A stretch of 64,000 nt of DNA, taken from Nannocystis bainbridge (GTDB taxonomy: Bacteria > Myxococcota_A > Polyangia > Nannocystales > Nannocystaceae). Below, piece after piece: positions 62,830 to 64,000 of the stretch. The notes beneath the pieces are model-generated. The model was not told the DNA's origin and searched no databases. It saw nothing but the letters and a program-made list of their open reading frames with translations. The DNA is taken from the NCBI RefSeq assembly GCF_028368995.1, contig NZ_JAQNDL010000001.1, positions 1-64,000 on the forward strand, in the 5' to 3' direction. The translations under genes were made by a program, and so were the position numbers. Numbering within the stretch: the first letter of the stretch is position 1; each line of letters starts with the position of its first letter.

Positions 62830-64000
62830 ATGCACGATCGCCGACTCCTCGCATTCGCCCCCGCGCTGCTCCTCGCCGCCGGCTGCCTGCACTTCGACAC
62901 CCTCGACGAACCGGTCAAGATGGCGACCCACGCCAAGGACTGGCGCGAGGCCGTCATCTATCAGGTGCTCATCGATCGCTTCGACGACGGCGACGACGGC
63001 AACAACAACCTGCTCGACCGCGAGAACATGGCCCGCTATCACGGCGGCGACTGGATCGGGCTCGAGAACCGGCTCGACTACATCCAGGAGCTGGGCGTCA
63101 ACACCCTGTGGATCTCGCCGGTCATCAAGAACATCGAGACCGACGCCAACGTCGACGGTTATCACGGCTACTGGGCCGTCGACCTGACCCAGCCGAACGC
63201 CCACTTCGGCAACCTCGACGACCTGCGCTCGCTCGTGCGCGCCGCCCACGAGCGCGACATGTTGGTGGTGATCGACATCGTCGCCAACCACATGGGCCAG
63301 CTGTTCTTCTACGACATGAACCTGAACGGCGTGCCCGACATCCTGCTGCAGGGCACCGGCACGCGGCCGCAGGGCACCCCCGTGCCGCCGGGCTTCGACC
63401 AGTCGGGCTTCACCCACATCACCGAGTACGACCCCGACTTCAACCCGCTCGGGGTCCAGGCCTTCACCTCGCTGGGCCCGGCCGGGCCGGCGCCGGTCGT
63501 GTTCCCGTTCGACCCGAAGAGCGGCCACGTCACGCCGATGCCGGCCATCTTCCAGAACCCCGAGGTCTACAACCGCAAGGGTCGCACCTTCAATTACGAC
63601 GACCCGCAGCAGCTGCTCACCGGTGACTTCCCCGGCGGCCTCAAGGACGTGAACACCACCCGCTGCGACGTCAAGCAGGCGTTCGTCGACTCCTACGCGC
63701 GGTGGATCGAGCTGACCGACGCCGACGGCTTCCGCATCGACACCGTCAAGCACGTCGAATACGAGTTCTGGCGCTACTTCACCCAGCGCGTGCGCCAGCG
63801 GCTGGCGGCCCAGGGCAAGAACAAGTTCTTCATGTTCGGCGAGGCCTTCGACGGCCGCGACGAGCTGGTCGGCTCGTTCACCAAGAACGACCTCCCGAGC
63901 GACGAGGAGCTCGCGCGCGAGAACTCGTGCGACGACGGCCCCAAGCTCACCGGCGATCAGCTCGACAGCGCCTTCTACTTCCCGCAGCACTACCAGGTGT
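62830..64000 (+). CDS. GH13 alpha-amylase lipoprotein, truncated at the window end
   Basis: The frame opens at ATG 62830 and stays open to the last base, about 390 residues: MHDRRLLAFAPALLLAAGC lipoprotein signal, and then the GH13 barrel with VIYQVLIDRF, region I VIDIVANHMG, region II DGFRIDTVKH (catalytic Asp) and region III FMFGEAFDG (catalytic Glu). Region IV lies beyond the window. Only 21 bp separate it from the porin gene, so porin and amylase share a transcript. It lacks the N-terminal CBM48-like domain of the other two amylases here. Confidence 0.92.
   Translation, partial: MHDRRLLAFAPALLLAAGCLHFDTLDEPVKMATHAKDWREAVIYQVLIDRFDDGDDGNNNLLDRENMARYHGGDWIGLENRLDYIQELGVNTLWISPVIKNIETDANVDGYHGYWAVDLTQPNAHFGNLDDLRSLVRAAHERDMLVVIDIVANHMGQLFFYDMNLNGVPDILLQGTGTRPQGTPVPPGFDQSGFTHITEYDPDFNPLGVQAFTSLGPAGPAPVVFPFDPKSGHVTPMPAIFQNPEVYNRKGRTFNYDDPQQLLTGDFPGGLKDVNTTRCDVKQAFVDSYARWIELTDADGFRIDTVKHVEYEFWRYFTQRVRQRLAAQGKNKFFMFGEAFDGRDELVGSFTKNDLPSDEELARENSCDDGPKLTGDQLDSAFYFPQHYQV

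Noticed and set aside
61093..63990. Minus-strand frame of 965 codons opposite porin and amylase
   Set aside because: Its composition is Val/Glu/Gly-rich shadow sequence; the plus strand has two clear genes with signal peptides.

Overview
The window is very GC-rich, myxobacterial DNA. The evidence is large Ser/Thr protein kinases with long low-complexity tails, many short lipoproteins with T/G/E-rich or Cys-rich stretches, AgmX/PglI-like and thrombospondin-type-3/OmpA proteins, a Roadblock-type protein and PilZ. The style (TTTGE-type linkers after a lipobox) suggests the Nannocystis/Plesiocystis branch, but that is inference. Both ends are cut inside genes: a TPR-like lipoprotein on the left and a GH13 amylase on the right. 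I call about 51 protein genes, one tRNA-Met and one clear tRNA terminator.

Layout. 1-3 kb: kinase plus lipoprotein, and a divergent GNAT acetyltransferase. 3-9.4 kb (minus): PilZ protein, sigma factor, lipoprotein, divergent Hsp70, J-like protein and a membrane protein, in one direction. 9.6-14.6 kb: NTF2-like and Cys-repeat lipoproteins, holA, a TrmA/RlmD-type RNA methyltransferase and a membrane protein. 14.7-20.7 kb (minus): thiolase, 3-hydroxybutyryl-CoA dehydrogenase, enoyl-CoA hydratase and two acyl-CoA dehydrogenases with an AgmX-like lipoprotein between them, a complete four-carbon acyl-CoA route. 21-28.6 kb: tRNA-Met, 113-bp tandem repeats, a 1210-residue kinase, a second kinase and a V4R-PAS histidine kinase. 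28.8-35.9 kb: pirin, an ACP-acyl-AMP ligase-PlsC fusion, OmpA protein, ArsC-like protein and a beta-barrel protein.

35.9-46.3 kb: two antistasin-like lipoproteins, then a minus-strand operon (lipoprotein, TonB receptor, PepSY protein, aminopropyltransferase-like enzyme, ATP-grasp ligase) that diverges from another lipoprotein across a region with Fur-box-like sequences; this looks like a metal-uptake unit that may also make a metallophore. Roadblock and ferredoxin genes follow. 46.6-64 kb: two flippase-like proteins, an alkylsulfatase-like enzyme, three GH13 amylases with a maltoporin-like porin, an epimerase/LysR pair and a P450-TetR operon with a clear operator candidate.

The most unusual signal is a dispersed short repeat. 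Arrays of a 4-bp core (CATG, CCTG or CAGG) recur at exactly 14-bp spacing, with 10-bp spacers of the form TCC-N4-GGA, so each pair of cores encloses a 7-bp hairpin with a 4-nt loop. Every convergent gene junction in the window (seven of seven) carries it, while divergent promoter regions almost entirely lack it. It also runs in frame through flexible parts of several proteins, and in several cases it provides the Shine-Dalgarno-like sequence or the start codon of the next gene. I know of no described element that matches it.
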